Assembly (NCBI GenBank): GCA_004557125.1
Contig: SFET01000030.1
Coordinates: 1-55,126, forward strand
Direction of reading: 5' to 3'
Length of the DNA stretch: 55,126 bases
Source of the DNA: Clostridiales bacterium
GTDB taxonomy: Bacteria > Bacillota > Clostridia > Christensenellales > Aristaeellaceae
The translations under genes were made by a program, and so were the position numbers. This document shows positions 8,105 through 16,918 of the stretch, piece by piece (the stretch's first letter is position 1; every line of letters begins with the position of its first letter). Below the pieces are notes generated by a model. The model was not told the DNA's origin. It made no database searches and saw only the letters and a program-made list of their open reading frames with translations.

Positions 8105-8928
8105 TGCGCAGAGGAATTCTCCTCCGCGCCCACGTTTTCCGCATATCTTTGCAGAATCAGCGTGCAGTTCTCCCCGATTTCGGCTGCATCTGGGCCTGTG
8201 GACAGCAACAGTTCACATTCCAGCAGAACCTGCCCCCAGCCCTCGCCCACGCGCGCGTCGATTCGTTGCGCGATGTTGCGTTCGCTCCCCTCCACAAGAT
8301 CGAAGAGCAGCATGGGATCCGCCAGCAAAGCCTCTTCGCCGTAAATCCGCACCTCATCATACCCGGAAAAATCCTCATAGGTATAGCCGTAGCTTTCCAG
8401 AATGCGCTTTGTGGCGGCTTCCGTCAGACCTTCGAAGAAGCCGTTGGAGAGCATGCCGTTTTCATCCGCATAGAAATCCACGCCCAGCGCATGGAGCATT
8501 TCATGGGTGAGGATGTGCAGCATGCGCTCGGGCACGCGCTCGATTTCGCCGGAATTGAGGTAGACATGTTTTTCTCCGTCGCAGAAGCCATCAACGACCT
8601 CCGGAAGGTTCTCCGAAGCATATACTTCGATCTCCGCCGTCATTTGGGAAACATCCAGCCCATACGCATCCATAAAATAGCAGTTCAGCAGTTCGCGAGC
8701 CTCGCCGATCCAGCCATACTCCGCCTCGTCCAGCAAAACCGCTCCCGCCTTCCAGCCGTCGCTCCCGGCGTAGGTCTCCTGGAAGTAGGCCAGTTCCTCC
8801 TGTACCCTGTCCGCATATGCGGACATATCGTTGAGCTGCACTTCCTCGGAAAGACCGCAGGCCAGACACAGGAGCGCGATCAGTAGAAGCAGGGTGCTCC
8901 TGCGCAGCTTCCGAATCATTCCGTTCAT
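8101..8928 (-). CDS. Secreted zincin-like metallopeptidase homologue
   Basis: A 275-residue protein with an N-terminal signal sequence (KLRRS followed by a leucine-rich run; a Cys in LACG could be a weak lipobox at about residue 24). A gluzincin-type motif HEMLHALG (H142, E143, H146) is present, and a downstream glutamate in EGLTEAA could be the third zinc ligand. I do not recognise a specific family. It probably acts outside the membrane on peptides or proteins. It lies 27 bases after sfsA and has AGGAGG ahead of the start, so the two are likely co-transcribed. Function is inferred only from the motif. Confidence 0.6.
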   Translation of the reverse strand: MNGMIRKLRRSTLLLLIALLCLACGLSEEVQLNDMSAYADRVQEELAYFQETYAGSDGWKAGAVLLDEAEYGWIGEARELLNCYFMDAYGLDVSQMTAEIEVYASENLPEVVDGFCDGEKHVYLNSGEIERVPERMLHILTHEMLHALGVDFYADENGMLSNGFFEGLTEAATKRILESYGYTYEDFSGYDEVRIYGEEALLADPMLLFDLVEGSERNIAQRIDARVGEGWGQVLLECELLLSTGPDAAEIGENCTLILQRYAENVGAEENSSAH

Positions 8929-8955
8929 CTCAGCCTCCTCCTATTTCAGGCGATT

Positions 8956-9654
8956 CTATGGTCGGGTCAGATCCACCGGAACATACGCATCGATCTCCAC
9001 GGTTCCGGGAACCACCCGGCAGTCCAGCGCGAGGATCTCCACGCCCGCGTCCCGGGCCTCGATCAGGGCCTCGCCGAACTCGGGCTGGGTTTTCCAGTTG
9101 GGCTGGAACACGCGCACGCCCTTCATCTGGATTACGATCAGCATCGCGCAGCGGCAGCCGTCCTTCGCCAGCGCCGTCAGGCCCCGCAGGTGCTTCACGC
9201 CCCGCAGCGTGGGTGCGTCGGGAAAGCGCGCTATGCCATTCTCCTCCAGCGTGCAGCCCTTGACCTCGATCACCACACGCCTGCCATCCTGCTGACCGGC
9301 AAAGTCGAAGCGGGAGTCGCCGATGACGGCCTCGGCGCGCAGGTTCTCGATCCTGCCCAGACCGCCCGCCGCCAGCCACTCCCCCGCCGCCCGGTTGGGG
9401 GCCATGGAGTCCATGTTGACCAGCCTCGTGCCCTCCGGCGTGTGCTTCTCCACAGCAATCAGATCGTAGACGGTCTTGCGCTTCAGGTTCGCGCTTTTCT
9501 CCAGATAGACCGTGTTGCCCGGCACCAGCAGCTCGGCGCAGCGCCCGGTGTTCTTCACGTGCACGCGCTGCTGCACGCCCTCGATCTCCACCACGGCGAT
9601 GAAGCGGTTCGGGCGGGAGATGAACGTACCCCGGCAGATGTTTTCGTATTGCAT
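8956..9654 (-). CDS. sfsA: SfsA family DNA/RNA nuclease (sugar fermentation stimulation protein)
   Basis: A 232-residue SfsA homologue of normal length. Recognisable blocks include RFIAVVEIEGVQQRVHVKNT (OB-like N-terminus), NTGRCAELL, the nuclease-like core with SRFDFAG and EVKGCTL, and CAMLIVIQM near the C-terminus. The D..EVK arrangement matches the PD-(D/E)xK-like active site proposed for the family. The reading frame stays open far upstream inside pheT, but the ATG at 9654 is chosen because homology begins there and GGAGA precedes it. The biological role of SfsA is still poorly defined. Confidence 0.93.
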   Translation of the reverse strand: MQYENICRGTFISRPNRFIAVVEIEGVQQRVHVKNTGRCAELLVPGNTVYLEKSANLKRKTVYDLIAVEKHTPEGTRLVNMDSMAPNRAAGEWLAAGGLGRIENLRAEAVIGDSRFDFAGQQDGRRVVIEVKGCTLEENGIARFPDAPTLRGVKHLRGLTALAKDGCRCAMLIVIQMKGVRVFQPNWKTQPEFGEALIEARDAGVEILALDCRVVPGTVEIDAYVPVDLTRP

Positions 9655-9675
9655 CGCAATTCTCCATGGACAAAG

Positions 9676-9707
9676 TGCGCCGCCACCGTTGCAGCGATGG
9701 CGGCGCA
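9676..9707 (-). terminator. Terminator after pheT
   Basis: A perfect 10-bp stem (TGCGCCGCCA/TGGCGGCGCA) with a 12-base loop lies 13 bases beyond the pheT stop and is followed on the minus strand by CTTTG. Confidence 0.7.
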
Positions 9708-9719
9708 GGATATTGTTTT

Positions 9720-12107
9720 TTAGCGCAGCTCCGCGCCGTACTCGGCCTCGACGGCCTTGAGGATCTTCGCCATGGAACCGGCGATCTCCTCGTCGGTGAG
9801 GGTGCGGTCGGACGCGCGGAAGGACAGGGCGTAGGCCACGGACTTCTTGTCCGCGCCCAGCTTCTCGCCGCGATAGATGTCGAACAGCTGTACGCTCTCC
9901 AGCGTCTTGCCGCCGGACTTCTTGATGGTCTCCAGCATGGTGCCAACGCCAACCTTCTCGTCCACCACCAGCGCGATGTCGCGGGTGACGGCGGGGTACT
10001 TCGGCAGGGGCTTCACGCCGTAGAGGGGCACCTCCAGCGGGCGCAGGGCGTCCAGATCGATCTCCGCGACGTACGCGCGGGCCTCGATGCCGAAGCGCTC
10101 GGCCACGTCGGGATGAATCTCGCCCAGCTGGGCCAGCTGCACGTCGCCGGAAGTCAGCACCGCCTTGCGGCCCGGATGATAGTAGCTGTCGCCGCCGGCT
10201 GCGATGGCCGGAGTCACGCCGAAGGTCTGCATCAGCCACATGCAGGCGTTCTTCACGGTGTAGAAGTCCACATCACCGCCGAACATGCCCAGCACCAGCA
10301 TGTGCTTCTCCACCGGCAGCTCGCCGGCGCCCGCGGGCTGGAAGGTCTTGGACAGCTCGAACAGCCTGCCCGCAGCGTTGCCGCGGTTGAGGTTGTTGGC
10401 AATGGTGTTCAGCATGGAGGGAACCATGCTGGTGCGCATCACGGAGGTGTCCTCGCCCAGGGGATTGCGCAGCACCACGGCGCTGCGGCGTGGATCGTCC
10501 TCGGCGATGCCCAGGTTCTCGATCCACTTGGGGCTGATGAAGGAGTAGTTCAGGATCTCATAGAGGCCCATGCCCACCAGCGCGCGCTTCACGCGGTCGT
10601 TGAAGGCCATGCTCTCGCTGCGGCGGCCCGCCATGGTCACGCCGTTCATCAGCGTGGACGGGATGTGGTCGTAGCCGTACATGCGCAGCACTTCCTCGGC
10701 GATGTCGGCCTCGCGGTCCATGTCCTGACGGAAGGCCGGAACCTCGCAGGTCAGGGTGTCGCCGCAGAGTTCGGTGTCGATGTAGAGGCGGTTGAGGATG
10801 TCCTCCATGGTCTCGCCGGGAACCTGCACGCCGTTCAGGCGGCAGATGCGGCTGACGCTGGCCTCAATGGTCTTGCCCTCGGCGGGGTTCGGGTAGTTGT
10901 CGTATGCGCCGGGCACCACGTCACCGCACTCCAGCATGTTCACCAGCATGCAGGCGCGCTCCAGGGCCTCCATGGCGGTCGCCGGGCACACGCCCTTCTC
11001 GAAGCGGCCGGAGGCCTCGGTGCGCACGCCCAGCTTGCGGGCGGTCACGCGGTTGTTGGAACGCTCGAAGGCCGCGCACTCGAAGAGCACGGAGGCAGTG
11101 TCATTCTCGATTTCGGACTCCTCGCCGCCCATGATGCCCGCAAGGCCGGTGGCGTTCTCGTTGTCCGCGATGACCAGCATGCTCTCGTCCAAGATGTGCT
11201 CCTTGCCGTCCAGCGTGGTCAGCTTCTCACCGGGATGGGCGCGGCGCACCACGATGGTCTGATCCTTCACCCGGGAGAGGTCGAAGGCGTGCATGGGATG
11301 GCCGGTTTCCAGCATGACGAAGTTGGTGATGTCCACGATGTTGTTGATGGGACGCACGCCCGCGCCGTAGAGGTACTCGCGCATCCACTTGGGGGACGGG
11401 CCGATCTTGACGTTGGTGATCACGCGGGCGCAGTAGCGTGGGCAGGTCACGGGATCGAGCACCTTGACGGTGGCGTAGTCCTCGAACTTGCCCTTGCCAG
11501 TCTCCTCCACGGCGATCTCCGGCATCACGAAGTGCTCATTCAGCACCGCGGAGCTCTCGCGGGCCAGGCCCCACACGCTCAGGCAGTCCGGGCGATTGGC
11601 CAGGATCTCGAAATCGACGATGTCGTCGCCCAGGCCAAAGACTTCTTTAACATCGGTGCCGGGGGCCACGTCCTCGGTGATCTCGATGATGCCTTCGTCG
11701 CCGATGTGGGGATAGAGGCCTGCGGGCACGTCCAGCTCCGGGCCGGAGCAGAGCATGCCGTTGGACACCTCACCGCGCATCTTGCTCTTCTTGATCTTGA
11801 TGCCGCCGGGCAGGTGCGCGCCGTCCAGCGCCGCCGCCACGCGCATGCCCGCATGGACGTTGGGCGCGCCGCAGACGATCTGGATCGGCTCCTCGCCGCC
11901 CACATCCACCATGCAGATGTGCAGGTGATCGGAGTTGGGATGATCCACGCAGGAGACGACGTAGCCCACGACGACCTTGTCAAACTGCTCGCCGGTCTTG
12001 TCCACGCCCTCGACGGCGGTGCCGGTCATGATCATCCGGGAGGCATATTCCTCGGCATTCATCGGAATCTCAACGTATTCCTTCAGCCATTTCATCGGAA
12101 CTTTCAT
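9720..12107 (-). CDS. pheT: Phenylalanine-tRNA ligase beta subunit
   Basis: A 795-residue PheT of full bacterial length. It opens MKVPMKWLKEYVEIP, followed by the tRNA-binding EMAP/OB domain (about 40-150, including HPNSDHLHIC), the B3/B4 editing region, the B5 domain (ADIAEEVLRMYGYDHIP) and a C-terminal anticodon-binding FDX domain (KYPAVTRDIALVVDE). Together with PheS it forms the alpha2-beta2 enzyme that charges tRNA-Phe and clears mischarged Tyr. It follows pheS by 15 bases with its own AAGGAGGG site. Confidence 0.98.
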   Translation of the reverse strand: MKVPMKWLKEYVEIPMNAEEYASRMIMTGTAVEGVDKTGEQFDKVVVGYVVSCVDHPNSDHLHICMVDVGGEEPIQIVCGAPNVHAGMRVAAALDGAHLPGGIKIKKSKMRGEVSNGMLCSGPELDVPAGLYPHIGDEGIIEITEDVAPGTDVKEVFGLGDDIVDFEILANRPDCLSVWGLARESSAVLNEHFVMPEIAVEETGKGKFEDYATVKVLDPVTCPRYCARVITNVKIGPSPKWMREYLYGAGVRPINNIVDITNFVMLETGHPMHAFDLSRVKDQTIVVRRAHPGEKLTTLDGKEHILDESMLVIADNENATGLAGIMGGEESEIENDTASVLFECAAFERSNNRVTARKLGVRTEASGRFEKGVCPATAMEALERACMLVNMLECGDVVPGAYDNYPNPAEGKTIEASVSRICRLNGVQVPGETMEDILNRLYIDTELCGDTLTCEVPAFRQDMDREADIAEEVLRMYGYDHIPSTLMNGVTMAGRRSESMAFNDRVKRALVGMGLYEILNYSFISPKWIENLGIAEDDPRRSAVVLRNPLGEDTSVMRTSMVPSMLNTIANNLNRGNAAGRLFELSKTFQPAGAGELPVEKHMLVLGMFGGDVDFYTVKNACMWLMQTFGVTPAIAAGGDSYYHPGRKAVLTSGDVQLAQLGEIHPDVAERFGIEARAYVAEIDLDALRPLEVPLYGVKPLPKYPAVTRDIALVVDEKVGVGTMLETIKKSGGKTLESVQLFDIYRGEKLGADKKSVAYALSFRASDRTLTDEEIAGSMAKILKAVEAEYGAELR

Positions 12108-12122
12108 GCTTTGTCGCCCTCC

Positions 12123-13145
12123 TTATCGGTACTGCGTCAGGAAGCGCAGGTCGTTTTCGTATAGGTAGCGCAGGTTCGGAATGTTGTACTTGAGCAGCGA
12201 AATGCGCTCAACGCCCATGCCGAAGGCGAAGCCGGAGTACTTCTGGGGATCGATGCCGCACATCTCCAGCACGTGGGGATTGACCATGCCCGCGCCCAGA
12301 ACCTCGATCCAGCCGGTGCCCTTGCACATGCGGCAGCCCGCACCGTGGCAGCTGGCGCAGGTGAGGTCGACCTCGGCGGACGGCTCGGTGAAGGGGAAGA
12401 AGGACGGACGGAAGCGGGTGGAGATGCCCTCGCCGTACATCTGGCGGGCGAACTCGTCCAGCGTGCCCTTCAGATCGCCCATGGTGATGTTTTCATCGAT
12501 GACCAGGCCCTCCATCTGATGGAACACCGGAGAGTGGGTGGCGTCGGCCTCGTCGGCGCGGTACACGCGGCCCGGGCAGATGATGCGGATGGGCGGCTTG
12601 CGGGTGGTCATGATGCGGGCCTGCACCGGGGAGGTGTGGGTGCGCAGCACGATGTTGTCGTCCACGTAGAAGGTGTCCTGCGCGTCGCGCGCCGGATGGT
12701 TCTTCGGGATGTTCAAAAGCTCGAAGTTGTAGTGGTCGTACTCGACCTCGGGGCCCTCCACGACCTCGTAGCCCATGCCCACGAAGATGTCGATCATCTT
12801 GTTCAGAGCGATGTTCATCGGGTGCAGGGAACCGGCGCTGCGCGTAGGTCCCGGCAGGGTCACGTCCACGGCCTCGGCCTCCAGGCGGGCCTGCTTCTCG
12901 CGCTCCTTCAGCTCGGCGCTGCGCTTGTCCAGCGCCTCCTCCAGAGCCTTGCGCACGTCGTTCACCAGCTGGCCCATCTTCGGGCGCTCCTCGGCGGGCA
13001 GCTGGCCCATGCCGCGCAGCAGACCGGTCAGCTCGCCCTTCTTGCCGAGGACGTTGACGCGAATCTGCTCCAGGCGGCTGGTCGCCTTCGCTTCGCTGAG
13101 CTCGTTCAGCACGCGCTCACGGATCTCACGAAGTTTGTTCTCCAT
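12123..13145 (-). CDS. pheS: Phenylalanine-tRNA ligase alpha subunit
   Basis: A 340-residue PheS. It has an N-terminal coiled-coil arm (1-90) and the class II catalytic core with motif 2 (RVYRADEADATHSPVFHQ), FRPSFFPFTEPSAEVD, and motif 3 (GFAFGMGVERISLLKY). The frame extends to 13241 but the extra codons run through the T-box terminator; the ATG at 13145 follows AAAGGAGAG and gives the family's normal start MENKLREI. Expression is expected to rise when tRNA-Phe is uncharged, through the upstream T-box. Confidence 0.98.
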   Translation of the reverse strand: MENKLREIRERVLNELSEAKATSRLEQIRVNVLGKKGELTGLLRGMGQLPAEERPKMGQLVNDVRKALEEALDKRSAELKEREKQARLEAEAVDVTLPGPTRSAGSLHPMNIALNKMIDIFVGMGYEVVEGPEVEYDHYNFELLNIPKNHPARDAQDTFYVDDNIVLRTHTSPVQARIMTTRKPPIRIICPGRVYRADEADATHSPVFHQMEGLVIDENITMGDLKGTLDEFARQMYGEGISTRFRPSFFPFTEPSAEVDLTCASCHGAGCRMCKGTGWIEVLGAGMVNPHVLEMCGIDPQKYSGFAFGMGVERISLLKYNIPNLRYLYENDLRFLTQYR

Positions 13146-13186
13146 GTTCTGTCTCTCTCCTTTATGCGTATCGTTGCCCGGGGCAA

Positions 13187-13430
13187 AGAAAAAAGCCTCG
13201 CCCCCTCGCTTCAGGGGCGAAGCATAGCTTCGCTGTACCACCCAGATTCGTCTTGCGGACGCGCCGCAAAACCTCTCATCCGTATAACGAGGATGAATCC
13301 GTTCGCGCCTACTGCCGCTTCAGCGCGAAAGCTCCGGAGTGAACTTCACCGGCGAAAATCCGTGCAGCGCTCCCAGCCCGCGACGCCGCTCTCTGTCCGA
13401 ACTTCTCCCGCCGGATACTCTCTCCATCAT
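13187..13430 (-). promoter_or_regulatory. T-box riboswitch leader, Phe-specific
   Basis: The minus-strand leader of pheS contains the hallmark T-box sequence GGGTGGTACAGCG (13243-13231), an AGAGAG motif near the 5' end, a GGCTGGGAG loop, and a specifier region GTTCACTCCGGAGC in which UUC (13343-13341) is the Phe codon. The terminator is the CTTCGCCCC...GGGGGCGAGG stem followed by six T (13194-13189). Uncharged tRNA-Phe should stabilise the antiterminator and allow pheST transcription. Confidence 0.93.
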
Positions 13431-13444
13431 TGCTGTTCTTTCGG

Positions 13445-13473
13445 ATTATAGCATATTCCGCTGCATCTTTCAA
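13445..13473 (-). promoter_or_regulatory. Promoter of the pheST T-box transcript
   Basis: TTGAAA (13473-13468), a 17-base spacer and TATAAT (13450-13445) on the minus strand, just upstream of the T-box leader. Confidence 0.85.
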
Positions 13474-13487
13474 GTTGGCATGTAATC

Positions 13488-14375
13488 TTAACATTTCTGC
13501 GCGTTCAGCGCAAGGATCGCCCCGAGGATGCAGGCAATGCCCAGCAGCGTGGCCGTGCGCAGCTGCTCGTGATAGACGAGAATCCCCAGCACGGTGGCGA
13601 CCAGCGGCTCCACCGTGGCCAGAATCGCCGCGTGGCTGGCCTGCACCGCCTGCAAACCCAGGGTGTAGAGCAGGAATGGAGCAAAGGCCGTGACCGCGCC
13701 GGTGGCGAGGATCAGCAGGATCAGCCCCGCGAGGCCGTCCGCCGCGGCCATCTTCTGCACAAGCTCCGCCGGTCGGGAGATGAGCAGCACCGCGATGGCA
13801 GCGATGAAGAAGGTGTAGGCCGACACCGCCTCCGGCGGATAGCGCCTGAGCGCCACGCTGCCGAGGATGCTGTACAGGCCGTAGGCAATGCCGGAGCCGA
13901 CGCCCACGACGATGCCCAGCGGCTGCATCTGACCGCCGCCGATGCCCGACACCAGCGCGCAGCCCGCGACGGACAGCGCGAGTGCCAGCAGCTTGCGCCG
14001 CGTGACTCGTTCATGAAAGAACAGCGCCGACATCAGCATGACCCAGATGGGCGAGGTGTAGAGCAGGATCGCCGCCTCGGACATGGTCAGCATGCGGATC
14101 GCAGCGAAGTAGCAGCAGGTCATCAGGCCAACGCTGCCCACGCCCAGCCCCAGAAACAGCGGGATATCCCGGATCCGAATGCGGGATCTGCTCCCCCGCC
14201 GCACGGCGAGAAGCAGCAGAAAGCACAGTGCCGCCGCGCACAGGCGCAGCGCCGAGATCTGAATGGAATCAAAGCCGTACGCACCCAGACTGCGCACGAA
14301 GATGCCCATGGTTCCCCACAGCACAGCCGCCGCTAGAATCAGAACGGTTCCACGATATGAAGATGCATTACGCAA
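13488..14375 (-). CDS. EamA/DMT family transporter
   Basis: A 295-residue membrane protein with ten predicted hydrophobic segments in two EamA repeats: the first opens GTVLILAAAVLWGTMGIFVR, and the second has the GSGIAYGLYSILG pattern. Members export or import small metabolites such as amino acids, but the substrate cannot be told here. The frame remains open to 14849, yet a TTG at 14375, seven bases after AGGAGGTG and just before the first membrane helix, is the sensible start. A promoter sits 25 bases upstream. No terminator separates it from the pheST promoter. Confidence 0.88.
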   Translation of the reverse strand: MRNASSYRGTVLILAAAVLWGTMGIFVRSLGAYGFDSIQISALRLCAAALCFLLLLAVRRGSRSRIRIRDIPLFLGLGVGSVGLMTCCYFAAIRMLTMSEAAILLYTSPIWVMLMSALFFHERVTRRKLLALALSVAGCALVSGIGGGQMQPLGIVVGVGSGIAYGLYSILGSVALRRYPPEAVSAYTFFIAAIAVLLISRPAELVQKMAAADGLAGLILLILATGAVTAFAPFLLYTLGLQAVQASHAAILATVEPLVATVLGILVYHEQLRTATLLGIACILGAILALNAQKC

Positions 14376-14399
14376 TGCACCCCACCTCCTCTCGGCCGG

Positions 14400-14429
14400 A
14401 TTATAGTACAAGGCCGCGCACAGAATCAA
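14400..14429 (-). promoter_or_regulatory. Promoter of the DMT transporter gene
   Basis: TTGATT (14429-14424), an 18-base spacer and TATAAT (14405-14400) on the minus strand, upstream of the TTG start. Confidence 0.7.
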
Positions 14430-14485
14430 GCACAAACCGGAAACTTTGCATTGCATCCGCTTTTCTTCCTGTCTTCCATGTGAAG

Positions 14486-14516
14486 GCAGCCCCGCCGGAA
14501 AACCCGGCGGAGCTGC
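14486..14516 (-). terminator. Hairpin ending the sugar operon
   Basis: A 13-bp stem (GCAGCTCCGCCGG/CCGGCGGGGCTGC, one mismatch) lies 36 bases beyond the last gene of the sugar operon. The T-run after it is weak, so termination may be incomplete. Confidence 0.6.
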
Positions 14517-14551
14517 GGCGGACAGATGCATTCCGACCCGGACAACCCACT

Positions 14552-15409
14552 TCAGATCGCGCCCTTGATGACGCTCGTGGACAGCGGACTGTTGCGGGTG
14601 GAATTGTTCGGCAGCCGGCGCTCCAGCGCGGCGCGGGCAAATTCGATGTCCTCTGCCGCCTCGCCGGGATTGAAGCAGCCGATGGCAACCATGTCCTGCT
14701 CGCGAATCGTATTGTAGACGAAGTTCAGGCCGACGAAGGGCGTCGTTCTGCCTGCGGCGCACGGCTTGATGGTCAGAACCGGCTTCTTCGCCGCATGGAT
14801 GATCTTTGCAACGCTCTCGATCTCCACCTGCATCAGAAAGCCCATGCAATTGTAGATCTGAATGTAGGTCTCCACATCATACTCGTTCAGGTCCGCATAC
14901 TGGATGACCTCCGGCATGTGTGCGGAGAGGCCGGGAATCATGCCTTCATCCCGGATCATCTTCAGATAGTCCGGAAGCCGGTCGATGGTCTGCGTATTCT
15001 TGTTGATCATCTGCTCCACGCAGGAATGCAGCGGCAGACAGAAGGTTGCGCCGTTCTGCCTGCACTTCTTGATTTCCTTCTCGGCCTCCCGGCGCGCAGC
15101 GGCGTTGTCGTCGACATTGATCACCGGCTCATCGATGATGATCATCTTCTTTCCGGTGCGCTCCTCTGCCAGATCCACCGCCCTGCGCAGATTGGGATCC
15201 GTTCCAAAGAGGCCGAGCACCGCATCGACGCCGTTGTTCAGAAAGACTTCAAAAATATCCGCCACGGATTCCGGTGCGTGGTGGCGCGAACGAATCATCG
15301 CATCGCCGGAAGCGCTTCTGTGGCTGAAGCCGGAAATCCAGTTGCAGCCGATAATCATGCGCGGCAGGGATACGCCGCCCACCATGGTCCTCGGGAAATC
15401 ATTAGCCAT
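14552..15409 (-). CDS. Uncharacterised barrel-like protein of the sugar operon
   Basis: A 285-residue soluble protein that I cannot assign to a named enzyme. The pattern of alternating strands and helices (MIIGCNWISGF, VDAVLGLF, KKMIIIDEPVINVDD, GATFCLPLHSC, GMIPGLSAHMPEVI, FLMQVEIES, PVLTIKPCAAGR) suggests a TIM barrel, and the LTIKPCAAGR and DMVAIGCFNPGEA blocks look like a phosphate-binding C-terminal half. It is the last gene of the operon, 27 bases after the M81 gene. Possible roles are an aldolase- or isomerase-type step on the sugar or its derivative, but this is inference from fold and context only. Confidence 0.6.
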   Translation of the reverse strand: MANDFPRTMVGGVSLPRMIIGCNWISGFSHRSASGDAMIRSRHHAPESVADIFEVFLNNGVDAVLGLFGTDPNLRRAVDLAEERTGKKMIIIDEPVINVDDNAAARREAEKEIKKCRQNGATFCLPLHSCVEQMINKNTQTIDRLPDYLKMIRDEGMIPGLSAHMPEVIQYADLNEYDVETYIQIYNCMGFLMQVEIESVAKIIHAAKKPVLTIKPCAAGRTTPFVGLNFVYNTIREQDMVAIGCFNPGEAAEDIEFARAALERRLPNNSTRNSPLSTSVIKGAI

Positions 15410-15436
15410 GAAAAAAGACTCCTTTCACCGTCAGAA

Positions 15437-16876
15437 TCAGATATCGTCCACAGGGAAAATGGGACGAATGACATGTTTATAATCGAACTCGGCCACCATC
15501 TGATAGCTCTCTCCGGGGGTGTTGGACATGATCTGGCTGCGGCTCAGTTCCTTGAGTTCCGGGAAGATATAGCCGAATTTCGTCACGAATACGTCGTAGG
15601 AGGCGGCGTCCAGCCCGCAGGAGGCAAAGTTCACCTTCTGCGTAAAGGCAATCGCCTCGTTTACGATCACGATGTCGATGGAGCCCACCGATACAATCGC
15701 GCCGCTGCTGCGACGGATGGGTGGATTGGTAATGAAATCGTAGCCGAGAATGTCGTGCCAGCCACGATACACGACGTCCAGACGGATGGGACGCGTGATC
15801 TCATCGATGTTCACGCCCAAATCCAGCTCGAAGCGATCCCCGATCTCGTGCGCGCGGCAGCACGCGTACGCCGCCGGATCATAGATCCCCGCGACCAGCA
15901 CGCGCTTGGCCGGATCGTTGATTTTCAGATATTCCCTGAGCAGCACGAGACTTCCACCGGTGGTGCCGGCCGTCGGGTTATCCCCCATGTCCGTCACGCA
16001 GACCGGAGCCTCCATCTCGTACAGGGACGATCGCGCCGTCTCCGCCGGGCGCAGCGACAGCACCTCAAATCCGAATTCCCGCCTGCGGGCAAAGGCCAGC
16101 TCCGCCAGTTCATCGGCCCTGCGCGCGCAGACCTCGGCATACTCCGGCGCGGAGGGAACCACCACAACCGTCGAGGAAGTGCGCGGCGCATCCGTCCACG
16201 CAAAGCCCACATACAGACTGGCGCACTCCACCGCGGGATCATTTTCCTCCCAGTCCTTCATGCGCGCAATGATGCTCTTCAGCGGTTCCACCGTCGTGGC
16301 GGCCATCTCGCCGGGGAAGATCATGCGCAGCTTGCGCAGTTGGGGAAACAGGCGCCAGCCCTTCTGCAGATAATGCACCAACGCCTTTGCGGTGCGGCGA
16401 TAGGTATCCGGCTGGTCCGTGTGCGGCGCGGTGTGGTAGCATCGAAAGATGTTGACCTGGTTGGCCATATCTTCTTCGATGTTCCCGTGCAGGTCCATGC
16501 CGAAGGAGATGACGCAATTCCTCCCGACGATCTTGCGCATGTCACAGGCGAGTCGGTATTCGCCGCAGCCGATGTTCTGCACATTCATCGCGCCATGACA
16601 GAACATCCAGATGCCGTCCACGTCCGGATGCGCCCGAAGCACATTCAGAATCCTGTTTTCGAAATACAGGTAGGTCTGCTCCTCCACGGGCCCATAGGAC
16701 TGCGCCACAGCAAAGATCGCCGGGATCATTTCAATTCCGGCCTCCTCGAAGATGTCCGCCACCGGCAGATGGCGGAGAACCTCCTCCCCCTCGTAAAACT
16801 CGAACATCTCCCGCGTCGTCAGATGCGGACAGAAATCGTTGGATTCATGCGCAAATGCGGCAATGAGCACCTTCAT
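15437..16876 (-). CDS. M81 family (MlrC-like) metalloprotein
   Basis: A 479-residue protein of the MlrC/M81 family, named after the enzyme that opens linearised microcystin. The start MKVLIAAFAHESNDFCP, the central GMDLHGNIEEDM and HTAPHTDQPDT blocks, and VTDMGDNPTAGTTGGS are the conserved parts; the His and Asp residues in them are likely metal ligands. Many family members occur in sugar or amino-acid catabolic operons, where the peptidase activity is doubtful and amide or lactam hydrolysis or a different reaction is possible. Here it sits between a PfkB kinase and the barrel-like protein, arguing for a catabolic rather than detoxifying role. Confidence 0.88.
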   Translation of the reverse strand: MKVLIAAFAHESNDFCPHLTTREMFEFYEGEEVLRHLPVADIFEEAGIEMIPAIFAVAQSYGPVEEQTYLYFENRILNVLRAHPDVDGIWMFCHGAMNVQNIGCGEYRLACDMRKIVGRNCVISFGMDLHGNIEEDMANQVNIFRCYHTAPHTDQPDTYRRTAKALVHYLQKGWRLFPQLRKLRMIFPGEMAATTVEPLKSIIARMKDWEENDPAVECASLYVGFAWTDAPRTSSTVVVVPSAPEYAEVCARRADELAELAFARRREFGFEVLSLRPAETARSSLYEMEAPVCVTDMGDNPTAGTTGGSLVLLREYLKINDPAKRVLVAGIYDPAAYACCRAHEIGDRFELDLGVNIDEITRPIRLDVVYRGWHDILGYDFITNPPIRRSSGAIVSVGSIDIVIVNEAIAFTQKVNFASCGLDAASYDVFVTKFGYIFPELKELSRSQIMSNTPGESYQMVAEFDYKHVIRPIFPVDDI

Positions 16877-16918
16877 TGCATTCCACCCCTTTCTACCGTC
16901 TTGAAAGTCCCCGGCGCA

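Noticed and set aside
9666..12164. 832-codon plus-strand ORF
   Set aside because: Antisense shadow of pheT with the same biased composition; pheT itself is certain.
14376..14849. Upstream extension of the DMT transporter frame
   Set aside because: The extra codons cross the promoter and the preceding operon's terminator; the TTG at 14375 with AGGAGGTG gives a normal start.
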